NCBI GenBank assembly: GCA_964530825.1
Contig: CAZHCA010000011.1
Location: 73,036-137,035, forward strand
DNA length: 64,000 bases
Direction of reading: 5' to 3'
From: CAZHCA01 sp964530825
Lineage (GTDB): Bacteria > Bacteroidota > Bacteroidia > Chitinophagales > Saprospiraceae
Position 1 is the stretch's first letter; each line of letters begins with the position of its first letter. Below the pieces are notes generated by a model. That model saw only the letters and a program-made list of their open reading frames with translations. It ran no database searches and was not told the DNA's origin. The position numbers and the translations under genes are program-made. Shown here one piece after another: positions 43,396 through 52,082 of the stretch.

Positions 43396-43857
43396 TTAAC
43401 TGCAAGGTGCTGCCCCCCAGTCAGCATGGCCGCGCCCTTGACGGCATTTGAAACTTTTCTTTAAGCTGGCAACCGTAAATTGATCGCCTTTGGGTTCCAG
43501 TTCCATCACTAGTTTTGTGGCCTTCACTGCATCGTCCAACATGTTGTCGTGTATGAGCGTCACTTCCGTGTTCCCGTTGTCGAGCTGGGTCTGGTTGATA
43601 TTGACTGACTCATTACCCTCTTCGCCGGCTTCGTGGGGGTAATATTTCTTCATGATGGCTTCGGGGGAGAGCGCTTCACTCATGCTTGCCAGTTCCTGGT
43701 TGAACTTGCTAACATCGACGTATTGAACATCCTCTTTAGGTTTTGCGGGCTCTTCGCTTTTCGTAGTTTCTTCCGTTGCGGTCTGGTCTGTCTCTTTTTC
43801 CTGCGGCTGGCAAGCCCACAAGGCGAGGATCAATAAAGAAAAAAGGGCTTTTTTCAT
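43396..43857 (-). CDS. Small lipoprotein with conserved C-terminal RGHADW motif
   Basis: The start is the ATG complementary to 43855-43857 (153 residues), 5 bases after the DinB-like stop. A lipoprotein signal (MKKALFSLLILALWAC, lipidated Cys16) is followed by a Glu/Thr/Lys-rich linker (about 20-45) and a small domain of about 110 residues ending in CRQGRGHADWGAAPC. That ending with two cysteines recurs in many Bacteroidota lipoproteins of unknown role. The acidic/polar linker after the Cys may promote surface exposure (inference). It is in an operon with the DinB-like gene upstream. Confidence 0.75.
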   Translation of the reverse strand: MKKALFSLLILALWACQPQEKETDQTATEETTKSEEPAKPKEDVQYVDVSKFNQELASMSEALSPEAIMKKYYPHEAGEEGNESVNINQTQLDNGNTEVTLIHDNMLDDAVKATKLVMELEPKGDQFTVASLKKSFKCRQGRGHADWGAAPCS

Positions 43858-43862
43858 GGCGT

Positions 43863-44435
43863 TCAATTATTTGGAGTATTTAAGAAATCATCGGAAAAAT
43901 GGCCTCTGTCCTTGGATTGCGCAAACTTCTTGTCATTGAAAGCCGCCGATCCACCGCGTGGAATCGATAGTGCCGACCAATCCCTTCCCTTTAGCATTTT
44001 ACCAATAAATACAATTTGTCCTATGTGGTAAGGATAGTGGCCCGCTTGCCGATGGATAGCCTCAGCGACTGTATGTCCCTGATTGCGAATATACACAATC
44101 CTGTTCATATCTTCAGGCTGCAGGGGGTCTATGGCCTGGAATAAGCAATCCCAGCCTTTGTTCCATTTCTGCAGTAGCTCTTTCCGGCTCTGGATGTCGG
44201 CATCGAATTCCGCTTCGCGCTGGCGCCATTCCTTCTCACCATCGGTCGTGAGGAATTCGGTCCAGCGCGACAGCATATTGCCCCATAAATGCTTGACAAT
44301 GATTGCAATGCTGTTGCTTTGCTCGTTGGGTCGCCAAAAAAGCTGCTCGTCATTTAGCTGGTCAAAAGTTTGATCGCCGAGTTGTTTGTAATAAGCGAAT
44401 TGTTTGCGGATAGAGGAAAGAAAATCTGAGGACAT
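43863..44435 (-). CDS. DinB/DUF1572-family protein
   Basis: A 190-residue cytoplasmic protein with the four-helix DinB-like fold of DUF1572. Evidence is the N-terminal FLSSIRKQFAYYKQLGDQTFDQL helix, a second helix with IAIIVKHLWGNMLSRWTEF (His49), the HTVAEAIHRQAGHYPYHIGQIVFIGKML segment holding the other histidines, and the GDWSALSIPRGGSAAFN-like C-terminus. The three histidines would bind a divalent metal as in DinB/YfiT proteins, some of which are thiol-S-transferases. It lies 5 bases before the lipoprotein gene, so they share an operon. Substrate unknown. Confidence 0.85.
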   Translation of the reverse strand: MSSDFLSSIRKQFAYYKQLGDQTFDQLNDEQLFWRPNEQSNSIAIIVKHLWGNMLSRWTEFLTTDGEKEWRQREAEFDADIQSRKELLQKWNKGWDCLFQAIDPLQPEDMNRIVYIRNQGHTVAEAIHRQAGHYPYHIGQIVFIGKMLKGRDWSALSIPRGGSAAFNDKKFAQSKDRGHFSDDFLNTPNN

Positions 44436-44558
44436 GCAAATTACTTTAGAATAAAAAATTTAAATCGTTTTTAATTTATTTCCTTTTAAAAATATATAAA
44501 ATTTCCCGGGTTGAGCGGTCATACCTCACTGGATTCGTTAACGTTTTTTCAAAAAAAC

Positions 44559-44588
44559 TTGCAAATCAGGAATTTTACCTTACCTTTG
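44559..44588 (+). promoter_or_regulatory. Textbook Bacteroidota promoter of the RRM gene
   Basis: TTG (44559-44561) is followed by a 19-base spacer and TACCTTTG (44581-44588), an exact -7 match. A T6 plus A7 tract lies directly upstream of the -33 element. Transcription should start near 44595, giving a 5' UTR of about 45 bases before ATG 44640. A closely similar sequence occurs at 61930-61975. Confidence 0.75.
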
Positions 44589-44639
44589 TGTATAGCCCTA
44601 AAGTGTGGCAGACTACTTTTTTTATTTTAATTTTTGTTT

Positions 44640-44951
44640 ATGAACATTTTTGTTGCGCGGTTGAATTACGACACGCAAGAATCCGATCTGCAGTACGCCT
44701 TCGAAGAATTCGGAGAGGTAAGTTCTGCAAAAATCATTATGGACAAATTCACAGGCCGCTCTAAAGGTTTCGGCTTCGTAGAAATGCCAAACGATGATGA
44801 AGCACAATCAGCAATTAACGAATTAAACGACTCCGAGCTGGATGGCCGGAACATCGTTGTGAAAAAAGCCGAGCCCCGTGAACGCCGTGACAACCGCGGC
44901 GGCGGCGGTGGATTCAACCGCGGCGGTGGCGGCTACGACAGAAGATATTAG
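44640..44951 (+). CDS. RRM-domain RNA-binding protein with glycine-rich tail
   Basis: 103 residues from ATG 44640. One RNA recognition motif covers about residues 1-78: RNP2 is IFVARL (3-8) and RNP1 is KGFGFVEM (42-49), both with their aromatic residues. The C-terminus is basic and glycine-rich (GGGGGFNRGGGGYDRRY), like eukaryotic GRP and cyanobacterial Rbp proteins. Such proteins are abundant in Bacteroidota and often respond to cold or other stress; here the 5' UTR is T-rich. It has a strong promoter and terminator and is transcribed alone. It probably binds single-stranded RNA and acts as an RNA chaperone. Confidence 0.95.
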   Translation: MNIFVARLNYDTQESDLQYAFEEFGEVSSAKIIMDKFTGRSKGFGFVEMPNDDEAQSAINELNDSELDGRNIVVKKAEPRERRDNRGGGGGFNRGGGGYDRRY

Positions 44952-44990
44952 AATTGAGTTTCGAATATTTTTGTTGTAAGTTTTTTAAGA

Positions 44991-45021
44991 AGCCTCGTCC
45001 CCATTGGACGGGGCTTCTTTC
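44991..45021 (+). terminator. Terminator between RRM gene and convergent DUF6544 gene
   Basis: AAGCCTCGTCC (44991-45001) pairs with GGACGGGGCTT (45007-45017) around CCATT (one T-G wobble), followed by CTTTC. The two genes converge here, so it can serve both, although neither side has a long T tract. Confidence 0.7.
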
Positions 45022-45024
45022 GTA

Positions 45025-46110
45025 TCAAAAAGAATAGTCCAACTTAGTAATTTCCAGCTCGTACCAGGTGAATATCCCTTGATCTAATTCCCAGCCAACG
45101 AATGCTATTGCCGGAAGGCGTAAGCCTTCAAAGGTCCGATAACCTTCTGTGGGCAGTTCAATGATCCAGTTTTTCATTTCTCCCGTTTGTTCATAATATC
45201 GAGGGGCCTCGATGCGTATCAATTTACCGGCCTTATCAAAGGTGAAAGTCGCTTGCACTGTTGCCGGGCCTTCCCGCAGGGTAGCCATGGCGCGTTGATC
45301 GTCCAGTGCTTTCCACTCGATATAGTCCTTTATTGCCACTGTGGGGAACCAAGCCATTTCCGCTAAGTATCGCACGGCCGTTCCTTGGTCGATTTGCGGT
45401 CCTTCGGCTCGAATAACCGGAAATAAATGATAAAGCTTGATCAACATCTGCCCGCGGCCCCCTGCGTAGCGATCACGGCCGCCAAATTGCACCAAACTTC
45501 CGGTGCCTACGTGCGCGTGCCAGATAAACGCGGGATCTATTAAGTTGAACCATTGGCGAGCATCTACCGTCAGCCATTTACGATTCGGGCCTAAGCGCAT
45601 GCGACCGCGTTGGTGCAGCCTGACCTGGGCGGGTGAAGCGGTACCAACGGCACGCACATGACGCAACCAGCGTTGGACAGGCGACGGCAATACCGCTAAA
45701 TCGGCTTCTTCGAGGTTGGTGCCGGCCTCCTGGGGGGGCGACAATAAATGGGTCACCTCCGCTTTAGCCATTCGCTCGAATTGCCACGCCCCGGCTCCGA
45801 CCAGACAAACCACCAAGGTAATGAGGTTGGGTAGCGTGCCCCAGCGGGCATCGGTCCAGACTTCAATAATTGCAAATTGGGAGATCACCACCCCAATCAG
45901 TCCCGCCACCCACCACCAAGACCAACCTGCACTATAGGCAAGGGCAGTGAGTAAAAAAACTAAGGTGGTAAGTAACCAAACCAGCCCGATGGGCTTGCTA
46001 ATCGGTTGTTCGAGCTGATCAACCTCAGCCAAGCCGAATGCTTTGACAAAGCCTAATAAATGGATACAGCCATGTAAAACCAGGAGTGCTATAAAAAACC
46101 ACCGTAGCAT
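45025..46110 (-). CDS. DUF6544-like membrane protein
   Basis: I set the start at the ATG complementary to 46108-46110 (361 residues, MLRWFFIALLVLHG). The first 110 residues carry four TM helices (about 1-20, 40-60, 65-85, 90-110). The soluble part (about 140-361) contains the family pattern PVQRWLRHVRAVG, the HQRGRMRLGP segment and the WFNLIDPAFIWHA core, then EMAWFPTVAI and TWYELEITKLDYSF. This matches DUF6544 proteins of Bacteroidota, for which no function is established. It converges with the RRM gene and is divergent from the S9 peptidase gene, about 150 bases away. Confidence 0.8.
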   Translation of the reverse strand: MLRWFFIALLVLHGCIHLLGFVKAFGLAEVDQLEQPISKPIGLVWLLTTLVFLLTALAYSAGWSWWWVAGLIGVVISQFAIIEVWTDARWGTLPNLITLVVCLVGAGAWQFERMAKAEVTHLLSPPQEAGTNLEEADLAVLPSPVQRWLRHVRAVGTASPAQVRLHQRGRMRLGPNRKWLTVDARQWFNLIDPAFIWHAHVGTGSLVQFGGRDRYAGGRGQMLIKLYHLFPVIRAEGPQIDQGTAVRYLAEMAWFPTVAIKDYIEWKALDDQRAMATLREGPATVQATFTFDKAGKLIRIEAPRYYEQTGEMKNWIIELPTEGYRTFEGLRLPAIAFVGWELDQGIFTWYELEITKLDYSF

Positions 46111-46257
46111 AATCGAAATTTTGGGTGTTTTGCCCGTATAGAGTAGGATGCCGTTTTTTTTCGAACCAACCAATGATCTTTACCACTCCTGCAGGACTTG
46201 AATACTTGCTGCGGCCCACGAGCCATGGTTTTTCCTTATCTTTTCCCGCAAAAAATA

Positions 46258-48483
46258 ATGATGCGTAGCAGTTTTTTCTTTCTTGTGGTTAGCCTCTGGA
46301 GTCTGCACGGGCTCATTGCTCAGCAGGCTACCCTTAGCGATTTGACTACAGCCCTGCAGGTGGGCTTTGCCCTGAGCGGCTCCAACGGTCCTTCCAGTGT
46401 CAACTGGATCGATGGAGGCGACCGTTTTTCTTACATCGACGATGCCGGTAAAGTGCGATCCTACAATCCGGCTACCGACGAAGAAACATTGATCTTCGAT
46501 AGCGAAGGCAAAACTTTTCCCGATCGGGATGAACCCTTTGAGTACCAAAGCTTCCAATGGTCAGCCGATTTCAAATACCTGCTTTTCCAAACCAATTTCC
46601 GGCCCGTCTGGCGCTATTCTGGCGAAGCCGACTATTACCTCTATCATATTGAGCAAGAAAGCTTCCGTTTGGTTGCTAAAGATGCCCGTACCGCCGAGCT
46701 TTCGCCCGATGGCAAAAAAGTTGTCTACGAGCGGGGCGGCAACCTGTTCGTACTCGATCTGTCTTCGGATAAAGAAACCCAGCTCACCGACGATGCCCAG
46801 GAGCAGGTCTATAACGGACGCTTCGGTTGGGTGTACGAAGAAGAGTACGGCCTCGTGCAGGCTTGGGCCTGGTCGCCCGATTCGCGCTATATCGCCTACT
46901 GGCAAACCGACGAGCGGGATATCCCCATCTATCGCATGACCGACTTTAGTTCGGCCCACCCGGAATACGAGGAGATTCCCTATCCGCGGGTTGGCGATCC
47001 CATACCCGGGGTGCGCATTGGCATACTGGATATTGCTAAAAAGAAAAATACCCAGTGGGTGGATTTGGACCTGGAGGGCGGGACCATCCCACGCATATAC
47101 TGGACGGCTAACGAAGGGCAACTCGCATTGGTACACCTAAATCGCCCGCAGAATCACCTGACCCTCTATTTTGCCGATGCCAAAAACGGTAAGGTGAAAA
47201 AGATCATAGAGGAAAAAGACGACAGCGGCTGGATCGATGTATTCGACTTTTTCGCCGGTATTCTTCACTACTTTTCTTTTCCGGAAGATCGGGAAGAATT
47301 CCTTTGGATCAGCGGCCGTTCGGGCCACAATCATATTTACCATTACAACTACGATGGTGAGCTGCTGAATCAAGTTACAGAAGGAGCTTGGGATGTCGTT
47401 ACTATCGAAGCGACGGCCTGGAGCGAGGGCAGCGGAAATATCTATTTTACCTCCACTGAAGTATCTCCTTTGGAGCGCCACCTTTACGTGGTCAATGCAG
47501 ATGGTACGGGGAAAAAACGCCTGACCCGGCCACCCGGGCGCCACAGCATCGATATGGGTCCCAACGGAAATTATTACATCGATAATTACTCAAACGTCGA
47601 TCAATACCGTCAGGTGGAGCTTCGGAGTACGGCCGGAAGTAGGGTCAAAATACTAGAGGATAACGCCAGCGTGGAAGCTACCCTGGATCGTTTTGCTTAT
47701 GCGCCCCGGGAGTTGTTTTCCTTCACCACTTCTGACGGGCAGGAGCTGGATGGCTACCTGATCCGGCCAATAGGCTTTGACAGTACCCAGAGCTATCCGC
47801 TTTTCTTAAATATCTACGGCGGTCCGGGCGCCCAATCGGTCTATAACCAATTCGGTAGTAACGGGTTCGAACAGTTCCTAGCGGCCAACGGCTACGTTAT
47901 TGCCAGCGTCAATAACCGCGGCAGCGGGGGCTACGGCCAGGATTTTATGCAGGTCGTGTACAAGCAATTGGGGAAATACGAAAGCCTCGACTTTGTCGAA
48001 ACTGCTAAGCATCTGTCGGGTACTTATGACTGGATCGATGGCGAGCGTATGGCCATTCGCGGGCATAGCTATGGCGGCTACGCCAGCAGCTATACCATGG
48101 TGACGCACCCCGGCGTTTTCGACGTAGCACTAGTAGGAGCGCCGGTAACGGACCAGCGCTTGTATGACAACATCTATACCGAGCGCTACATGGGCTTGCT
48201 GGAGGACAATGAAGAGGGGTACATCCAAGCCGCCCCTATCACCCACGCCGAGAATCTAGAGGGGAAAATGCTGATTGCTCATTCTCTGATGGACGACAAT
48301 GTGCACGTGATCAATACCTACCAATTTATAGAAGCCCTAACCAACGCCGGCAAGGATGTCGATCTGCGCATTTACCCGCCCGGCAATCACGGCGTGGCGT
48401 ACAACTTTTCCAGTTACATCCTACTGCATCAGACGTATTTTGATTTCCTGGAAGAAAATTTGGTAAGGAAAACCCAACCATAA
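46258..48483 (+). CDS. Exported DPP-IV-type S9 peptidase
   Basis: I use ATG 46258 (741 residues) because MMRSSFFFLVVSLWSLHGLIAQQ is a clean signal peptide. An N-terminal eight-blade beta-propeller region (about 30-500) contains DPPIV_N features, including the acidic EEEYGLVQAWAWSPDS motif whose two glutamates bind the substrate N-terminus in DPP-IV. The alpha/beta hydrolase domain has the nucleophile in GHSYGG (Ser604), acid in DDN (Asp679/680) and His711 in GNHGV. It should remove X-Pro or X-Ala dipeptides from peptides in the periplasm or outside. It is a single-gene transcript with a strong terminator at 48489-48536. Confidence 0.95.
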   Translation: MMRSSFFFLVVSLWSLHGLIAQQATLSDLTTALQVGFALSGSNGPSSVNWIDGGDRFSYIDDAGKVRSYNPATDEETLIFDSEGKTFPDRDEPFEYQSFQWSADFKYLLFQTNFRPVWRYSGEADYYLYHIEQESFRLVAKDARTAELSPDGKKVVYERGGNLFVLDLSSDKETQLTDDAQEQVYNGRFGWVYEEEYGLVQAWAWSPDSRYIAYWQTDERDIPIYRMTDFSSAHPEYEEIPYPRVGDPIPGVRIGILDIAKKKNTQWVDLDLEGGTIPRIYWTANEGQLALVHLNRPQNHLTLYFADAKNGKVKKIIEEKDDSGWIDVFDFFAGILHYFSFPEDREEFLWISGRSGHNHIYHYNYDGELLNQVTEGAWDVVTIEATAWSEGSGNIYFTSTEVSPLERHLYVVNADGTGKKRLTRPPGRHSIDMGPNGNYYIDNYSNVDQYRQVELRSTAGSRVKILEDNASVEATLDRFAYAPRELFSFTTSDGQELDGYLIRPIGFDSTQSYPLFLNIYGGPGAQSVYNQFGSNGFEQFLAANGYVIASVNNRGSGGYGQDFMQVVYKQLGKYESLDFVETAKHLSGTYDWIDGERMAIRGHSYGGYASSYTMVTHPGVFDVALVGAPVTDQRLYDNIYTERYMGLLEDNEEGYIQAAPITHAENLEGKMLIAHSLMDDNVHVINTYQFIEALTNAGKDVDLRIYPPGNHGVAYNFSSYILLHQTYFDFLEENLVRKTQP

Positions 48484-48488
48484 GGTTT

Positions 48489-48536
48489 GCAAACTAGAGG
48501 AGGGTTTACCCCTGCTCTAGTTTGCTTCTTTCTTTT
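48489..48536 (+). terminator. Strong terminator after the S9 peptidase gene
   Basis: GCAAACTAGAG (48489-48499) and CTCTAGTTTGC (48515-48525) form an 11-bp stem, with an inner AGGG/CCCT pairing, followed by the T-rich TTCTTTCTTTTTC tract. It ends the peptidase transcript and faces the converging maturase gene. Confidence 0.88.
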
Positions 48537-49715
48537 TCATTCGACGACTTCCGGCACATCTTTTACACAACGGAAACCTACGTGATTGCTCGCCGACCGC
48601 CATTCGGCTTTACCGCGGGTACCCACCATGTAGCGGGTACAGTACTGATCGGTACATAAGAACGAGCCACCGCGTTGTACTTTTTTAGCCGCTCCCGGCT
48701 CGGTAGGATCCCAGGAGTCGTCGGGGCCCGGCGGATTATCAATAGAACCTTTGTTTTGGGCCACGAGTTGGGCATAATAATCGGCCCGGTACCAATCCTG
48801 GCACCATTCCCATACATTACCGCCGACGTCGTATAAGCCATAGGCATTGGGTTCGAATTGAGCCACAGGGGCAATCCCCGAAAAACCATCTTTTCCTAAA
48901 TCCTGATCGGGAAAATGACCTTGGAAGGTATTGGCGACTGTTTTGCCTCCGGGTCGCATTTGGTTGCCCCAGGGATAGAGCGTCCCCGCCTGTCCACCCC
49001 GGGCGGCGAATTCCCACTCTGCCTCGGTTGGCAGGCGTTTGCCTGCCCATTCGGCATAGGCCGCTGCATCCTGCCAGCAAACATGGACGACTGGGTAATC
49101 TTCCTTGCTTTCAATATTGCTGCCCGGTCCGTATGGATGGCGCCAATCGGTCCCTGGCACCCACGCCCACCACTGCAAATGATTATGCAACGGTACCGCT
49201 TCGGCAGGGGGGGCAAAAATAATCGAGCCGGCGATAAGATTTTCCTCCGGAGCATCTGGAAATTCCTCGCGCGTCGGTTTTTGCTCGGCTACTGTCACGT
49301 AGCCGGTAGCAGCTACAAATTTTGCAAACTGGGCATTGGTGACCTCGTGTGCATCCATGAGAAATGGCTTTACGGTCACGCGATGCACGGGGCGAGCATC
49401 GCGCATGGGCTCCTTGCCACCATTGGTCATTCCCACTGGATTAACGCCCCCCATGCTGAAGGTGCCGCCAGGGATGAAGACCATACCTTCCGGGATCTGT
49501 CCGGGAGCAAGCTGCAGGTCGTTTTCAATGGTCGGCGCAAAATCGTTGCCACCCTGGCGGGCGTAGATCAGACTGTCGGGAAAAAGCAGCCCGTTGCTGC
49601 ACCTGCGTAATTCGGTAGATGATGATGTGCGGGCCAGGTTTGGCGCCTTCGCTTCTGGCTCGGACCGGCAGGAGACCAGGATGACAAATATAAAAAGTAG
49701 GAACAGTCTTTGCAT
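48537..49715 (-). CDS. Exported formylglycine-generating enzyme (sulfatase-modifying factor)
   Basis: 392 residues. A lipoprotein signal (MQRLFLLFIFVILVSC, lipidated Cys16) puts it outside the cytoplasm. The FGE-sulfatase fold starts near MVFIPGGTFSMG. Both redox cysteines of the SUMF1 type are present in GGSFLCTDQYC (Cys354 and Cys359, spacing 5, as in human Cys336/Cys341), along with the RLPTEAEWEFAARGG and GNVWEWCQDWY hallmarks. So this is a genuine oxygen-dependent formylglycine-generating enzyme, not a redox-dead relative. It would convert Cys to formylglycine in sulfatases after export. Two sulfatase genes lie 2.4 and 9.6 kb away. Note that many FGE-fold lipoproteins lack the Cys pair. 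Confidence 0.9.
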   Translation of the reverse strand: MQRLFLLFIFVILVSCRSEPEAKAPNLARTSSSTELRRCSNGLLFPDSLIYARQGGNDFAPTIENDLQLAPGQIPEGMVFIPGGTFSMGGVNPVGMTNGGKEPMRDARPVHRVTVKPFLMDAHEVTNAQFAKFVAATGYVTVAEQKPTREEFPDAPEENLIAGSIIFAPPAEAVPLHNHLQWWAWVPGTDWRHPYGPGSNIESKEDYPVVHVCWQDAAAYAEWAGKRLPTEAEWEFAARGGQAGTLYPWGNQMRPGGKTVANTFQGHFPDQDLGKDGFSGIAPVAQFEPNAYGLYDVGGNVWEWCQDWYRADYYAQLVAQNKGSIDNPPGPDDSWDPTEPGAAKKVQRGGSFLCTDQYCTRYMVGTRGKAEWRSASNHVGFRCVKDVPEVVE

Positions 49716-49893
49716 GGCGGTTGGTTTTTGAAGGGGAATCGTGCTTTCAATTGCTGTGAAAATTCATGAGCATAACGTCCACTTTTGGGGAAGGATCGTA
49801 CCCTGCAGGAATAAACGATTAATTTCCGGTTTAATTTAAAAAAAAAGACCTGCCAGCAAAATGGTCCATGGGCGCGTCGCCAGTATCAGTTAT

Positions 49894-50508
49894 CTATAGA
49901 CGCAGCGAAAGGCCCAGGGCAATTAACCCTTTGTAGCCGAAGCCCAGCTCAGCTGCCACTCCTAGTGTGCCGCCATAGCGGGCGCCAAGAACAGTAACTT
50001 GGATGGCAATTTCGTTATCTTCTTCAGTCATTACTTCCCCTTCCAATACATCGTCTTCTTCGTCGACAAAGCGGGTAAGACCCAGTTGCAGTCCGGAATA
50101 AAGATCTAGATTTTCTTTGGGTTGAACCCAGTAGTAACGACCCAAAAGCATAAATGTATTGAAACGACGTGTGAGTTCACTGGTGTTGGCTTCGCTCAAA
50201 CCGATGGAGTATTCCTCCACGTATTGAGAGCGAGAGTAATGTACCCCCAAATCAATCCGCTCATTGAGCCGGTAGCTGGCCTCTAGCCAAAAGGCCGGCT
50301 GATAGCGCGTGGTATTTTTTTCAATTGCCGGCAAAAAATTATTCACCAATGCATCGGAAGTTGCTTGTGCCACAGCCTGCAGGGTAACAAAACCCACACC
50401 TCCATCGATTTGGATCTTGTGTACCGGCTTTGCGATCTCCCCTTTGATTTGTTGAGCACAGGTAAAAGCCGGTACAACCAGCAAAACTACCAAGAGGTAC
50501 TTTTTCAT
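49894..50508 (-). CDS. Exported beta-barrel protein
   Basis: A 204-residue protein with a signal peptide (MKKYLLVVLLVVPAFTCAQQ). The mature part has alternating strands, typically with aromatic ends (HYSRSQYVEEYSIGL, NTFMLLGRYYW), and ends in GLSLRL, as small outer-membrane barrels of Bacteroidota do. A negatively charged loop (DEEDDVLEGEVMTEED, about 150-165) is probably surface exposed. No specific family is recognised. It is transcribed alone. Confidence 0.75.
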   Translation of the reverse strand: MKKYLLVVLLVVPAFTCAQQIKGEIAKPVHKIQIDGGVGFVTLQAVAQATSDALVNNFLPAIEKNTTRYQPAFWLEASYRLNERIDLGVHYSRSQYVEEYSIGLSEANTSELTRRFNTFMLLGRYYWVQPKENLDLYSGLQLGLTRFVDEEDDVLEGEVMTEEDNEIAIQVTVLGARYGGTLGVAAELGFGYKGLIALGLSLRL

Positions 50509-50824
50509 AGTCTTGGAATTGCGACGCGATCATTGGGACCTGCAAAATACGACCTTTTCGGGTACGTTGGTGCGGCAACTCCGGCAAAAAATGGAGCCAA
50601 ACTACTGAATGACCGGATACCGCCTTTTGGAGTGCAGCAACGAAAACCGTAACTATGTCGCGACTCTTTGTAGGTCGTCCGGATAAGAACATTTCCCATT
50701 TCTGAAGAACGCTTGCTGTCGCAATAACCGTTTTTATGGATTTAAGGAAACAGAGCAGATGGTAGAGCAAGAAGTAGGAAGCGATGATCATTTCTCATAT
50801 CCAAAGAGTCAAATGTGGTCCTCG
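50509..50824. other. Intergenic region between barrel gene and YdeI-like gene
   Basis: 316 bases without a convincing gene. Open frames here are short and overlap neighbouring genes. No promoter element matching TAnnTTTG was found; nothing else recognised. Confidence 0.5.
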
Positions 50825-51208
50825 TTATTTTTTATCACAATATACCCCCAGATGGCGTTGGGCAATGCGCACGGTTTTGTCAATCGGCCGGTCGAGGGTA
50901 TCAGTCCGTTGGGCGTTGAAGATCCATTCTTGGATACCTCGGCGCGCTGAGCGTGAAAATTGATCAAAATGGAAGCGGGCACCGGTGTAAGCAGACAGGG
51001 CTTCCTCCAAATCTGGTGGAATGATACCGGCTTCAATGTCGTTGAGCGCATCCCAGGTGCCGGTTTCATTGGCAATACATACCATCTCCAGGCCTGCGGG
51101 AGCCATGCGGCCCTCGTCCTGACGACGTGAATTTTTTTTATCCACTTTGCCATTCGTGCCAGGCAGTGCGGGTGGGGCATAGAGGGTGTGGTCTTCACTG
51201 ATCTGCAT
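50825..51208 (-). CDS. YdeI/OmdA-like protein, internally deleted
   Basis: A 127-residue protein whose last 95 residues match YdeI/OmpD-associated family proteins: DEGRMAPAGLEMV, a helix with IPPDLEEALSAYTGARFHFDQF, then SRSARRGIQEWIFNAQRTDT. Typical members are about 190 residues and begin with a substrate-binding part. Here MQISEDHTLYAPPA resembles the family's normal start but joins directly to KVDKKNSRRQDEGRMAP, so about 65 residues seem to be missing in the middle. It may be a non-functional remnant or a shortened variant. No signal peptide. Transcribed alone. Confidence 0.6.
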   Translation of the reverse strand: MQISEDHTLYAPPALPGTNGKVDKKNSRRQDEGRMAPAGLEMVCIANETGTWDALNDIEAGIIPPDLEEALSAYTGARFHFDQFSRSARRGIQEWIFNAQRTDTLDRPIDKTVRIAQRHLGVYCDKK

Positions 51209-51304
51209 ATAATCGAAAATACGAAATCAACAAAAAAGGAGTGATTTCATAACAAACTATTCCAACGGGCAGGGTATTAAAATCGGGATATCAAGATTTG
51301 GTAT

Positions 51305-51335
51305 ACAAAAAAATAGGAGGCCCGGTTGCGCCTCC
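51305..51335 (-). terminator. Intrinsic terminator with T7 tract
   Basis: On the minus strand GGAGGC and GCCTCC (51330-51335 and 51316-51321) pair around an 8-base loop and are followed by TATTTTTTTG (complement of 51306-51315). It is about 220 bases past the stop of the gene at 51556-52008. Confidence 0.7.
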
Positions 51336-51460
51336 CATAACCACTTAATTCATTTGGTTCCGCGGGGTAGAAAATTACAATTACTTTTACCTTCAATCTA
51401 GGTAATTATCCGGTCAGATAAACCGGGGGATTGATCTAAATGATCATCCGTTACCAAAAC

Positions 51461-51490
51461 GAAAGCTTTGGACTCCAAGAAGTCCAAAGC
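51461..51490 (-). terminator. Terminator after the small helical exported protein gene
   Basis: GCTTTGGACT (51465-51474) and AGTCCAAAGC (51481-51490) form a perfect 10-bp stem with a 6-base loop. On the minus strand TTTCGTTTT follows. It is 65 bases past the stop codon at 51556. Confidence 0.7.
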
Positions 51491-51555
51491 CATTCAAAAA
51501 AACACTATAATGAAAACGAATCGATACGCTGACCGTGTCGAAAATGTTCTACACT

Positions 51556-52008
51556 TTATTGATTAGCGAACGGAACCATGCGCGCAAGCGCTTCCGATAT
51601 AATGGCGTGTTTTTTGCTCTGATACTGTAGCAGGGCCAGGGTGTTCTGCGGGGACAGGTGCTTACCCATGGTTTTTGACATCTTGTTCATCAGTTTCAAA
51701 CGGTCTTTTTCCACTTTGAGCATGTCATTTGTTAACTCTTTTGCCATGCTGGGCGTAATGTTTTTGAAATTGTCGGCATACTTCTTGATAATGCCCAGGC
51801 GTTTTTCACCGTTGGCCATGAAGGCGTCCATCATCTTATCGTAAGCCATACCTGCAGGCGAGCCGGGGTCGAGATCAAAGCCAAGAATAGCGGACGCGTT
51901 GTCGAAGTTTGCAGCTTTGAGCTCTTTTGCCAGCATGGCTTTGTAATCCTGCGAAAAAGCAACAGTAGAAAGAAGCATACTGATGAAAAGCAAAAATAGA
52001 TTTTTCAT
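51556..52008 (-). CDS. Small exported helical protein, function unknown
   Basis: A 150-residue protein with a signal peptide (MKNLFLLFISMLLSTVAFSQ). The mature part is almost entirely helical and charged (for example KMMDAFMANGEKRLGIIKKYADNF, MLKVEKDRLKLMNKMSKTMGKHL), with no cysteine and one methionine-rich stretch. The pattern loosely recalls periplasmic Spy/CpxP-like chaperones, but no LTxxQ motif is present. It may be a periplasmic chaperone or stress protein. It lies 74 bases downstream of the sulfatase gene's end on the same strand; two terminators follow. Confidence 0.7.
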   Translation of the reverse strand: MKNLFLLFISMLLSTVAFSQDYKAMLAKELKAANFDNASAILGFDLDPGSPAGMAYDKMMDAFMANGEKRLGIIKKYADNFKNITPSMAKELTNDMLKVEKDRLKLMNKMSKTMGKHLSPQNTLALLQYQSKKHAIISEALARMVPFANQ

Positions 52009-52082
52009 TTTTTAATTATTTTGTGTTTTTAAATATTTTAGGGCATAACTAAAAAAGGAAACCCCTGGTGCGCCCCCCAACC

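Larger units (their letters stand above)
51209..51555. other. Intergenic region with two minus-strand terminators
   Basis: 347 bases without a gene of normal size. Two perfect hairpins, each followed on the minus strand by a T-rich tract, lie at 51465-51490 and 51316-51335. The second is about 130 bases further on than the first, so a short extra transcript between them is possible. Confidence 0.5.

Noticed and set aside
50759..50950. Plus-strand frame over the YdeI-like gene
   Set aside because: It overlaps the coding sequence on the other strand and shows no family features.
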